From an uncultured Bacteroides sp. (GTDB lineage: Bacteria; Bacteroidota; Bacteroidia; Bacteroidales; Bacteroidaceae), in contig CABROZ010000012.1 of NCBI GenBank assembly GCA_902472795.1, positions 1-32,607 on the forward strand: 32,607 nucleotides of DNA, read 5' to 3'. The first letter of the stretch is position 1, and each line of letters begins with the position of its first letter. The notes below the pieces were generated by a model that worked only from the letters and a program-made list of their open reading frames with translations, was not told the DNA's origin and did not search any database. A program made the translations under genes and the position numbers. Below are positions 16,914-23,555 of the stretch, in pieces.

Positions 16914-18093
16914 CGATTTTGTCTAATATGCCGTTCACCCAGGCGATGGTTACGCCGTAGTTGGTCATCGGCACTCCCTGGCGGCGGGCACTTTCGATGC
17001 GGCTCATGACGTGCTTGCGGTTGAACATGCACGCGCCGCAATGAATGACGAGGTCGTAGCCCGAAAGGTCGTCTGGGAAGTCGGCGCCCGATACGATGTC
17101 GATGTGTATGCCTTCTCCTAAACGCTTGCGCAGCATGCGGGGCAGTTTCACGCGGCCGATGTCTTCCGACAGCGGAGCATGAGTGCAGGCTTCGGCTATC
17201 AGGATGCGGGCATCCTTTCCCAAACGGGCGATGCTGGCCGCGCCCTGCAGATAGTAGTCGATGTCTCCCTTTTGACGGGCAAACAGGACGGAGAACGAGG
17301 TCAGCAGACTTTCGGCAGGCTTTTGCTTATATACGGTGCTGAACACCTGCGAGTCGGTGATGATCAGTTGCGGCGGGCGCGACAGGGCTTGCAGCGTGTC
17401 GGCCAGCTTGTCGGTGGTGCAGCTCATCACCATGCATTTCCGGTCGAGCAGTTCGCGCAGTGTCTGTACCTGGGGCAGAATCAGTCTGCCTTTGGGAGCC
17501 TGGATGTCTTGCGGCATCACTAACAGTACCAAGTCACCTTCCGATACCAAGTGCGACACGATGGCGGGTTGTACCGTTTCCGATGCCATGCGTATCAGGG
17601 CTTCGCGGATAGTTTCCACGCCTTCGCCCGTCCGGGCACTGGCAATGAGGGGACGCATGCCGGCTTTCTTGCTTATTGCATCGGCCACGGTTTCGGCCCG
17701 GGGTAGCAGGTCGGCCTTGTTCAGCACCAGCAGGGTGGGGATTTGCTTTTCCTTCAGCAGTTGTAGCCAGTGCAGTTCGTCTTTCACCTCTTCGTCTCTG
17801 CACACCAACAGGGCTACGTCGGCCTTTTGCATGACCTTCAATGTTTTTTCTACACGCAGTGCACCCAGTTCGCCCTCATCGTCAAAGCCAGCCGTATCGA
17901 TGAATACGCACGGCCCCAATCCGTGTACTTCCATGGCCTGATAGACCGGATCGGTGGTTGTGCCGGCAACGTCGGACACCAATGCTGCCTGCTGGTGGGT
18001 CAGCGCATTCAGCAGCGAAGATTTTCCACTGTTTCGTTTGCCCAGCAGAACGATGTGCAGGCGGTTGGAGCGGGGGGTAGCTGTTAAACTCAT
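16906..18093 (-). CDS. hydF: [FeFe]-hydrogenase maturation GTPase HydF
   Basis: Scaffold/carrier GTPase that holds the 2Fe precursor and delivers it to apo-hydrogenase. 395 aa, of typical length. GTPase motifs: G1 GKRNSGKS (18-25), a G2 region TTTDP, G3 DTAG (66-69), G4 NKAD (125-128). The HydF-specific cluster ligands are present: C303-T-H305 and HCGAC (351-355, with C352 and C355). It runs opposite to hydE and hydG, which lie about 14 kb to the left with the glycan genes between. Its stop (16906-16908) lies inside the last codons of the convergent phosphatase. A -7 box on its strand is at 18166-18173, giving a leader of about 65 nt. Confidence 0.96.
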   Translation of the reverse strand: MSLTATPRSNRLHIVLLGKRNSGKSSLLNALTHQQAALVSDVAGTTTDPVYQAMEVHGLGPCVFIDTAGFDDEGELGALRVEKTLKVMQKADVALLVCRDEEVKDELHWLQLLKEKQIPTLLVLNKADLLPRAETVADAISKKAGMRPLIASARTGEGVETIREALIRMASETVQPAIVSHLVSEGDLVLLVMPQDIQAPKGRLILPQVQTLRELLDRKCMVMSCTTDKLADTLQALSRPPQLIITDSQVFSTVYKQKPAESLLTSFSVLFARQKGDIDYYLQGAASIARLGKDARILIAEACTHAPLSEDIGRVKLPRMLRKRLGEGIHIDIVSGADFPDDLSGYDLVIHCGACMFNRKHVMSRIESARRQGVPMTNYGVTIAWVNGILDKIVI

Positions 18094-18165
18094 AGTTGGG
18101 ATATTTCTTTTTATTAGTGATTTATCAGTTCTAACTTATTTTGCTTTGATATAGCATTGGACCGA

Positions 18166-18173
18166 CAAAGATA
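18166..18173 (-). promoter_or_regulatory. -7 box of the hydF promoter
   Basis: On the minus strand this reads TATCTTTG, a full match to TAnnTTTG, about 73 bp upstream of the hydF ATG. No clear -33 TTTG at ideal spacing was found. Confidence 0.55.
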
Positions 18174-18213
18174 GCGAACTTTTCGGCAAAGCGAAAAAAT
18201 CCATCCCAACGGG

Positions 18214-18257
18214 TTTGTATGTGATGAATAAGTTCTATATTTGCATATACCGCAAAT
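18214..18257 (+). promoter_or_regulatory. Promoter and palindromic operator of the DUF3990 module
   Basis: TTTG (18214-18217), an 18-bp spacer and TATATTTG (18236-18243) form a near-ideal Bacteroides promoter. ATTTGC (18239-18244) and GCAAAT (18252-18257) make a 6-bp inverted repeat across the -7 box and expected start site, a position suited to autoregulation. The promoter also rules out translation starts before about 18250 for the first gene. Confidence 0.65.
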
Positions 18258-18271
18258 CAAATTGTAAGTCT

Positions 18272-18487
18272 ATGAATTTTGAACAATTATGTTTTACTAC
18301 GTTTTGTGTCGGGAGTTTGGCCGATGCCCTGAAAATGAGTGCCGGACAAGTGTATGACATGCTGCGTTCATCGGGTATCCTTACCGGATATCTGCTTCCG
18401 GGATACGATGTGTTGCATACGTTCAGTAAAGAGTATATTGTGGAAGACTTGCTTTCATACATGAAAGAGAAAGGTGTATTGAAATGA
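18272..18487 (+). CDS. Small DUF3791-like protein, first gene of the DUF3990 module
   Basis: 71-aa soluble protein from the ATG at 18272. In-frame upstream starts (18215, 18224) lie within the promoter and are rejected. The sequence FCVGSLADALKMSAGQVYDM ... GYDVLHTFSKEYIVEDLLSYM resembles the DUF3791 pattern (small helical proteins with Y-DVLHT and a Y..ED...Y ending), which commonly sit next to DUF3990 genes. Its TGA overlaps the ATG of the DUF3990 gene by 4 bp. Function is unknown; an antitoxin or partner role is suggested only by the arrangement. Confidence 0.75.
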   Translation: MNFEQLCFTTFCVGSLADALKMSAGQVYDMLRSSGILTGYLLPGYDVLHTFSKEYIVEDLLSYMKEKGVLK

Positions 18488-18984
18488 AACTGTATCATGC
18501 TTCGGATATCGTTATAGAGAATCCTGATGTGTATCACTCGCGTGAGCATTTGGATTTTGGTAGAGGTTTTTACTTGACATCCATGCGAAGCCAGGCAGAA
18601 AAATACGCTCAGCGTTTTTTGTTGCGTGGTAAACGGGCTTTTGTTAATGAATATTTGCTGGATGAGGACTTGTCCGACTTTGTTGTGAAAGTATTTAAAA
18701 GTTATGATGAAGAATGGTTGGACTATGTGGGTAAATGCCGAAAGGGACTCAATGAAATGATGTATGACATTGTAGAAGGTGGTATAGCCAATGATAGAGT
18801 CTTTAACACGATAGATCTGTATTTTTCGGGAGCAATGAATAAAGAAGATGCGCTTGGAAGGTTAGCCTTTGAACATCCCAATCATCAGTTGTGCATATTA
18901 AATCAACATGTACTTTCGCATCACTTACATTTTGTAAAAGCTGAAGAAATAATGCCGGAAGGAGGTGGATATGTTGGCCGATAA
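18484..18984 (+). CDS. DUF3990 protein, possible ADP-ribosyltransferase-fold effector
   Basis: 166-aa soluble protein starting MKLYHASD, with FGRGFYLT about 25 residues later, then EYLLDEDL and VEGGIANDRV; these match the DUF3990 family as I know it. The YH-S and FGRGFY-T motifs resemble the H and Y of H-Y-[E/Q] ADP-ribosyltransferases (candidates H5 and Y30; a third residue such as Q135 is uncertain). DUF3990 is, to my knowledge, related to that fold, but no substrate is known. The gene is embedded between two very small genes with overlaps on both sides (4 bp and 14-20 bp), the layout of a toxin-antitoxin-like unit. It looks more AT-rich than the flanking operons. No signal peptide. Confidence 0.78.
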   Translation: MKLYHASDIVIENPDVYHSREHLDFGRGFYLTSMRSQAEKYAQRFLLRGKRAFVNEYLLDEDLSDFVVKVFKSYDEEWLDYVGKCRKGLNEMMYDIVEGGIANDRVFNTIDLYFSGAMNKEDALGRLAFEHPNHQLCILNQHVLSHHLHFVKAEEIMPEGGGYVGR

Positions 18985-19186
18985 AATAGTTTTGCAGATG
19001 AAATATGCGCGCATTGTCCGTCTGTTTGCTGATAGGTTACAGATTCCATACGAAGAGGCACTCGCTTTTTTCTATCATTCAGATACTTATAAACTTATCA
19101 GCAATGGGGTAGCAGATATGCACTGCCTCAGTGATGAATATCTTGCCGATGAATTGTTGATGGAATGGGAAAGTTCCTGTTCTTGA
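18965..19186 (+). CDS. Small protein at the end of the DUF3990 module (DUF3791-type partner)
   Basis: 73 aa from the GTG at 18965, or 71 aa from the ATG at 18971; either start overlaps the end of the DUF3990 gene, suggesting translational coupling. Sequence features are a helical N-terminus, FADRLQIPYEEALAFFYHS, then TYKLI and DMHCLSDEYLADELLMEWE. Similar short proteins accompany DUF3990 genes in Bacteroidales and Firmicutes; the family assignment is from memory and moderate. Its stop lies inside the first unit of the 22-bp repeat array. Confidence 0.7.
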   Translation: MDMLADKIVLQMKYARIVRLFADRLQIPYEEALAFFYHSDTYKLISNGVADMHCLSDEYLADELLMEWESSCS

Positions 19187-19440
19187 GCAACACTTGTACG
19201 GCTCCTGAGCAACACTTGTACGGTTCGCGAGCCGTGCTTGCAATACTCACGGGAGTTGCAGGCAATACTCGTGCCCTTTGCTTGCAACATGCGTCGGGCT
19301 TGGTTGTAAGATGCGGCGGCATTGCTTTCAAAACCTGCCGGCATTGCTTGTCATTCCCGCCGACATTACTTGTTACGCCGGCTAACTACCGATGTTACGC
19401 CGCTAAAGTAGGTAGTTACAGTCGCCAAGTAGGAGTTTGG
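19178..19440. repeat. Degenerate tandem array, 22-bp period, about 12 units
   Basis: Eleven consecutive 22-bp units run from 19178 to 19419, and a partial twelfth to about 19440. The best-conserved core is GGCATTGCTTGYAA. Units 1 and 2 (19178-19221) share GAGCAACACTTGTAC, units 4 and 5 share TACTC, units 7 and 8 share CGGCATTGCTT, and units 10 and 11 share CGCCG, so neighbours are more alike than distant units. The period is not a multiple of three, and the overlapping 98-codon frame is not supported as a gene. There are no spacers, so it is not a CRISPR array. Confidence 0.75.
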
Positions 19441-19837
19441 AACCGAAAAATGAAACATTAAAAATGAAGATGGCAGAGTGACCTTTTTTGTTCACGTCCA
19501 AAAATCCTTTTCTCTTTCACCCTCAACCCTCATCCCTCATCCCTCAACCTTCAACCTTAAACCCACTATTTTGCCTTCACGCTTTCACCGGAGGACTTTC
19601 GCACTGATACACAGCAGGATATGGTGAAAGATGAAGCTTCACGCCCTTTCAATGAAAATTTGAAAATCCGCGTTCATCCGCCTTTCCCCTGTAGTCCGCG
19701 TATCTATCTTTCACCACAATTGTTTTATTATCAGTTGCTTACGGTGAAACTTCACCTGCGTCCTCTTATCAGCATCCGCTTTTTGATGTGAACCTTATGG
19801 GAAGAAGTGGTACGTTGAGTAACGTTGCTGCACAAAC
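19441..19837. other. Non-coding stretch with simple repeats
   Basis: No gene is supported here. It holds a heptamer tract (19520-19561), several TTTCACC/GGTGAAA words including the palindrome GGTGAA-AC-TTCACC (19743-19756), and an ATCCGCGTTCATCCGC-type string near 19670 related to words in the 15518 palindrome. At 19815-19837 a degenerate unit precedes the 23-bp array. Confidence 0.6.
19520..19561. repeat. Heptamer tandem repeat (CCCTCAA/CCCTCAT), six units
   Basis: CCCTCAA, CCCTCAT, CCCTCAT, CCCTCAA, CCTTCAA and CCTTAAA follow one another without gaps. Confidence 0.8.
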
Positions 19838-19929
19838 TGTTGCAGCATAACTGCACGTATTGATGCAGTGTCACTGCACTGACTGATGCAGAGTGACTGC
19901 ACTAACTGTTGCAGTGAGGCTGCATAGTC
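19815..19929. repeat. Tandem array of palindromes, 23-bp period
   Basis: Four 23-bp units (19838, 19861, 19884, 19907) each contain TGCAG-N5-CTGCA, at 19841-19855, 19864-19878, 19887-19901 and 19910-19924. In the second unit the dyad extends to TGCAGTG-T-CACTGCA. A preceding unit (19815-19837) keeps only the CTGCA half in the same register. The fixed dyad and period are compatible with an operator cluster or a hairpin-rich RNA. It ends about 280 bp before the susC -7 box. Confidence 0.8.
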
Positions 19930-20067
19930 TTTCCGTTCTGTCGGCTGTTAGGCCGTTGTATTTTTTCTCCTATGGGACGGGCAAAAAGCAAGTAGCGGAG
20001 TTTTGGACAGGTAGGTGGAGGTATGTGTCGCTTTTCTCAAAAACATTTTTCTTTGTTGGTTTTTAGT

Positions 20068-20214
20068 GGGAGTAAAATAGTAAACTTATGCAAATCGTTG
20101 ATTGATAGTGAATTGTGGTGAAACATGGATAAAGATGATGAAAAGTTGGTTTACTATTTTCTCCCTATTTTGCGCTATTTTCTCCCCCTTCCTTAGGGGC
20201 TTAGTGTATCTTTG
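20068..20214 (+). promoter_or_regulatory. Main susC promoter with shared operator repeats
   Basis: CTATTTTCTCC occurs at 20154-20164 and 20175-20185 (21-bp period), and 21 bp after the second copy comes TATCTTTG (20207-20214), a TAnnTTTG -7 box. Repeat period and distance to the -7 box are identical to those before the GH89 operon. A third copy in inverse orientation lies at 20068-20085, forming an inverted repeat with 20149-20165 (GTTTACTATTTTCTCCC). Predicted binding site of the HTCS encoded at 2668. Confidence 0.72.
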
Positions 20215-20536
20215 CGACAACTGAAATCTAAGAATGAGCTATGGAAACAGCAATGAATGTATTTCTTCCATTGATCTGTTGCCTGTTGTTAAAAGGCAAC
20301 ATCGTCGGGAGCCTGTTTCTTTACACTTAGCAGTACAAATGATAAGAGTGAAGGAATGGGCTTGTTGTTTTTGTTCTTTCCCTAACTTTCTGTTTATTAG
20401 TTTGTTGTGTTCGTTTTGAAATGTTGTTGAAATAAATATGTAACATGCGGCTTTTACTTTTGCGGCCGGAAAAAAGAATGTGATAAATATATAAAATGAG
20501 AATAAAAACTGTTTTTTTTAACTAAAACTTTATTTT
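20215..20536 (+). other. Long susC leader
   Basis: If the 20207 promoter is used, the susC mRNA carries about 315 nt of leader. It contains a hairpin GTTGCC (20278-20283) / GGCAAC (20295-20300) and a 61-codon open frame (20234-20419) that does not look like a conserved protein. A second -7-like box TACTTTTG at 20455-20462 could give a shorter transcript with a leader of about 70 nt. Confidence 0.45.
20455..20462 (+). promoter_or_regulatory. Possible second, proximal susC promoter (-7 box)
   Basis: TACTTTTG matches TAnnTTTG and lies 74 bp before the susC ATG. No good -33 element is visible, so it is a weaker candidate than 20207. Confidence 0.4.
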
Positions 20537-23500
20537 ATGCTGAATGTACAATTAAAAGGAAAAAGAACATGGATGCAGAGTTTGCTCCTCGTCATGTTCT
20601 TGCTAAGCAGTACCTTAGCATTTGCACAGAACAAGGTGACGGGTACCGTAACCGATAAGACTGGTGCTCCGTTGCCGGGTGTTAATGTCCTCGAAAAAGG
20701 CACGACTAATGGTAGTATAACCGATGTGGACGGAAAGTACAGTATCAATGTTGAGAAAGGTAAAACATTGATGTTCTCCTATATTGGTTTTACAACAAGA
20801 GAAATAGTCGTTAATCAGAATGTTATTAATGTCGCTCTGCAGGAAGACCTCCAAGCATTGGACGAAGTAGTGGTTATCGGTTACGGTAGCATGCAGCGTA
20901 AGGACGTGACCAGCTCTATTACTACTGTAAAGGCTGACAAACTGAATGTAGGTACTTACACCAGTCCGGCCCAGTTGCTGCAAGGTAAAGTTCCGGGTCT
21001 GACCATCACACAGAGCAGCGACCCGAACAGCGAATACTCCTCAATCACGCTGCGTGGTGCTTCTTCACTGCGTGGTGGCGAGGCTATGGAGCCCTATTAT
21101 GTAGTAGATGGCGTTCCGGGCGTATCTTTGGCTTTGATTGCTCCTGAAGACATCGAAAGCATCGACGTACTGCGCGATGCAACAGCTACTGCCATCTATG
21201 GTTCAAAGGCTGCCAATGGTGTGATCATCGTTACTACGAAGAAAGGTAAAGCAGGCAAAGCAAGTGTTACTTACAGTGCTTACATTGCAGCAGATAAGGT
21301 GATGAAGAACCTTGATATGATGACTGCAGACGATTTGCGCGCATATGCCAAAGCCAACAATTTCACCATTGATAATGACTTCGGTGCCAATACCGACTGG
21401 CAGAAGGAAGTACAGCGCACGGCGTTCACTCACAACCACAACGTATCTATCAGTGGCGGTAGCGAAACAACTTCTTATACAGCCAGCATTAACTACATGG
21501 AAAAACAAGGTGTTATTAAGGGTACAGACATGGATCGCCTCATTGGTCGTGCTTTTGTACAGACAAAAGCTCTGAACGACCGTTTGACACTGTCTATGAA
21601 CTTGAATGCCAGCATCACCAACAATAACTCGGTTGAGACCGGCGGTGACAATACCAGTGTTTACGATGCCATGAATTACTATTCTCCGCTGGTTCCTGTA
21701 CGTAATGAAGATGGCACTTGGTTCAGATACGAAGGTGTTTCTCAGAACTACAACCCAATGTCTCTGATCTATGAAGATACTTATCACCATCAGACTAAAA
21801 AATTGCAGGGAACAGCCAAGGTTGCCTTGGACATTATGAAAGGTCTGCAATGGAACGCAACACTGTCTTATCAGAACGAACAGTTCTTGTGGGATGAATA
21901 CCACACTTCTCAGTCTCAGTTGACATCAGTCAAGGATAATGGTCAGGCTCACCGCCGCACTACTATGGACACTAAGAAGGTGTTTGAAACTTATTTGAAC
22001 TATGATAAGATGTTCAACGACATTCACAAACTGAACGTAATGCTCGGTTACTCTTGGGAAGAAACAACCAAGGCCGACGGTTACGGAGTGACAGTCTATG
22101 ACTTCTACAACGACGTGCTGGGTTACAAGAACCTGGGTATGGCCAACAAGATGGACGGTATGAACGGTGTATGGTCTTCTGCTGAGAACACCTTGCGTAT
22201 GATTTCATTCTACGGACGTGTTAACTATAGCTTCAACAGCAAGTACCTGTTGCAGGCCACTGTACGTCGCGATGGTTCTTCTGCTTTCGGTGTTAACAAC
22301 CGCTGGGCCACCTTCCCCTCTTTCTCTGCTGCATGGCGTATTTCTGAAGAAGAGTTTGCCAAAGGTTGGGGCTTTGATGACTTGAAGTTGCGTGCCGGTT
22401 ACGGTGTCAGCGGTAACTCACTGGGATTTGATCCTTATCTGCCGCGAATGGTTTACGGTGGCACTGGCTGGTTTACTTATGTAGACGCTAACGGCGTTGC
22501 CACAGATTACCGTACAATCGGTGCATTGCGTAACTCTAATCCTGATTTGAAATGGGAATCTACTTCCATGTTCAACGTAGGCGTTGACTTCTCTATCTTG
22601 GGTGGTCGCTTGGGCGCAACTGTTGAATACTATGTGAAGAAAACATCAGACCTGATTTTGGACTATGAGGTTTCTACCAACAGATACCAGTACAATAGAA
22701 TGTGGGCCAATGTAGGTGATATTACCAATAAGGGTATTGAAGTAAGCATTAACGCCATCCCCGTTCAGACTAAAAACTTCGAGTGGAGTACTACTCTGAA
22801 CCTTTCACACAATAAGAATACTGTTGACAAGTTGTCTAACGACACCTACTCTGTAAACTACATCAATAAAGCCAACCCGAACATCGGTGGTTTCTCACAA
22901 ACTAACTCCGTTCAGCGCATTATGGAGGGTGAACCTATCGGTACATTCTATACATATCACTGGGCCGGTTACAACGAAGACGGTGTTTCTATCTTTGATG
23001 ACTATGATGCAGAGGGTAATCTCATAGGCACAACGACCAATCCGGGTGAAGAAGACCGTGTGAAAGTAGGTTCTGCACAACCGAAGTTGAACTTGGGCTG
23101 GAACAATACACTGACTTACAAGAACTGGACATTGACAGCCTTCTTCCAGGGAACTTTCGGCAACAAGATTCTTAACCTTACTCGTGCACAATACAACAAC
23201 GTAACCAACATCAAAGTAGGTAAGAACGGATTGAAGGAAATCATGACTAGCCAGAACCCACAGGATGGAGGTGCTCAGGCTCCTTCTGATCGTTACTTGG
23301 AAGATGGTAGTTACCTGCGTCTCTCTACGTTGAGTTTGGGTTATAACTTCGGAAAGATAGGCAACTGGATCAATAATCTGAAGTTGACTGCTACCTGCAA
23401 CAACGTATTCACAATTACCGGTTACTCCGGTACTGACCCCGAAGTAAGTTTGGGCGGTGTAGAACCAGGTATCGACTGGCGTAATTCCTTCTATCCGCGT

Positions 23501-23539
23501 ACTCGTACCTTTATGTTAGGATTGAATGTAAACTTCTAA
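20537..23539 (+). CDS. SusC-like TonB-dependent outer-membrane glycan transporter
   Basis: Outer-membrane barrel that imports oligosaccharides with its SusD partner and TonB energy. 1000 aa; signal peptide about 1-30 (ends TLAFAQ), carboxypeptidase-regulatory-like domain (about 32-102, VTGTVTDKTGAPLPGVNV), then the SusC motif DEVVVIGYG (109-117), a plug domain (LLQGKVPGLTI ... YVVDGVPG ... IYGSKAANGVIIVTTKKG) and a long beta-barrel ending in an aromatic residue (MLGLNVNF). There is no STN domain before the plug, so it is not a sigma/anti-sigma-coupled receptor, consistent with HTCS control. susD follows after 16 bp. Codons favour those of highly expressed Bacteroides genes. Confidence 0.97.
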   Translation: MLNVQLKGKRTWMQSLLLVMFLLSSTLAFAQNKVTGTVTDKTGAPLPGVNVLEKGTTNGSITDVDGKYSINVEKGKTLMFSYIGFTTREIVVNQNVINVALQEDLQALDEVVVIGYGSMQRKDVTSSITTVKADKLNVGTYTSPAQLLQGKVPGLTITQSSDPNSEYSSITLRGASSLRGGEAMEPYYVVDGVPGVSLALIAPEDIESIDVLRDATATAIYGSKAANGVIIVTTKKGKAGKASVTYSAYIAADKVMKNLDMMTADDLRAYAKANNFTIDNDFGANTDWQKEVQRTAFTHNHNVSISGGSETTSYTASINYMEKQGVIKGTDMDRLIGRAFVQTKALNDRLTLSMNLNASITNNNSVETGGDNTSVYDAMNYYSPLVPVRNEDGTWFRYEGVSQNYNPMSLIYEDTYHHQTKKLQGTAKVALDIMKGLQWNATLSYQNEQFLWDEYHTSQSQLTSVKDNGQAHRRTTMDTKKVFETYLNYDKMFNDIHKLNVMLGYSWEETTKADGYGVTVYDFYNDVLGYKNLGMANKMDGMNGVWSSAENTLRMISFYGRVNYSFNSKYLLQATVRRDGSSAFGVNNRWATFPSFSAAWRISEEEFAKGWGFDDLKLRAGYGVSGNSLGFDPYLPRMVYGGTGWFTYVDANGVATDYRTIGALRNSNPDLKWESTSMFNVGVDFSILGGRLGATVEYYVKKTSDLILDYEVSTNRYQYNRMWANVGDITNKGIEVSINAIPVQTKNFEWSTTLNLSHNKNTVDKLSNDTYSVNYINKANPNIGGFSQTNSVQRIMEGEPIGTFYTYHWAGYNEDGVSIFDDYDAEGNLIGTTTNPGEEDRVKVGSAQPKLNLGWNNTLTYKNWTLTAFFQGTFGNKILNLTRAQYNNVTNIKVGKNGLKEIMTSQNPQDGGAQAPSDRYLEDGSYLRLSTLSLGYNFGKIGNWINNLKLTATCNNVFTITGYSGTDPEVSLGGVEPGIDWRNSFYPRTRTFMLGLNVNF

Positions 23540-23555
23540 TAAAACAGACCGAATT

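Noticed and set aside
18215..18271. Upstream TTG or ATG start of the first DUF3990-module gene
   Set aside because: These codons fall inside the TTTG/TATATTTG promoter, so they would not be in the transcript.
19165..19461. 98-codon open frame on the plus strand
   Set aside because: It lies inside the 22-bp repeat array, starts within the last small gene of the DUF3990 module, has no protein-like features, and the repeat period is not a multiple of three.
19178..19929. CRISPR array
   Set aside because: The 22- and 23-bp units are contiguous with no spacers, units are degenerate, and no cas genes are present.
20234..20419. 61-codon open frame in the susC leader as a leader peptide
   Set aside because: The start position is suggestive, but the sequence shows no regulatory codon run, ribosome-binding site or protein-like pattern.
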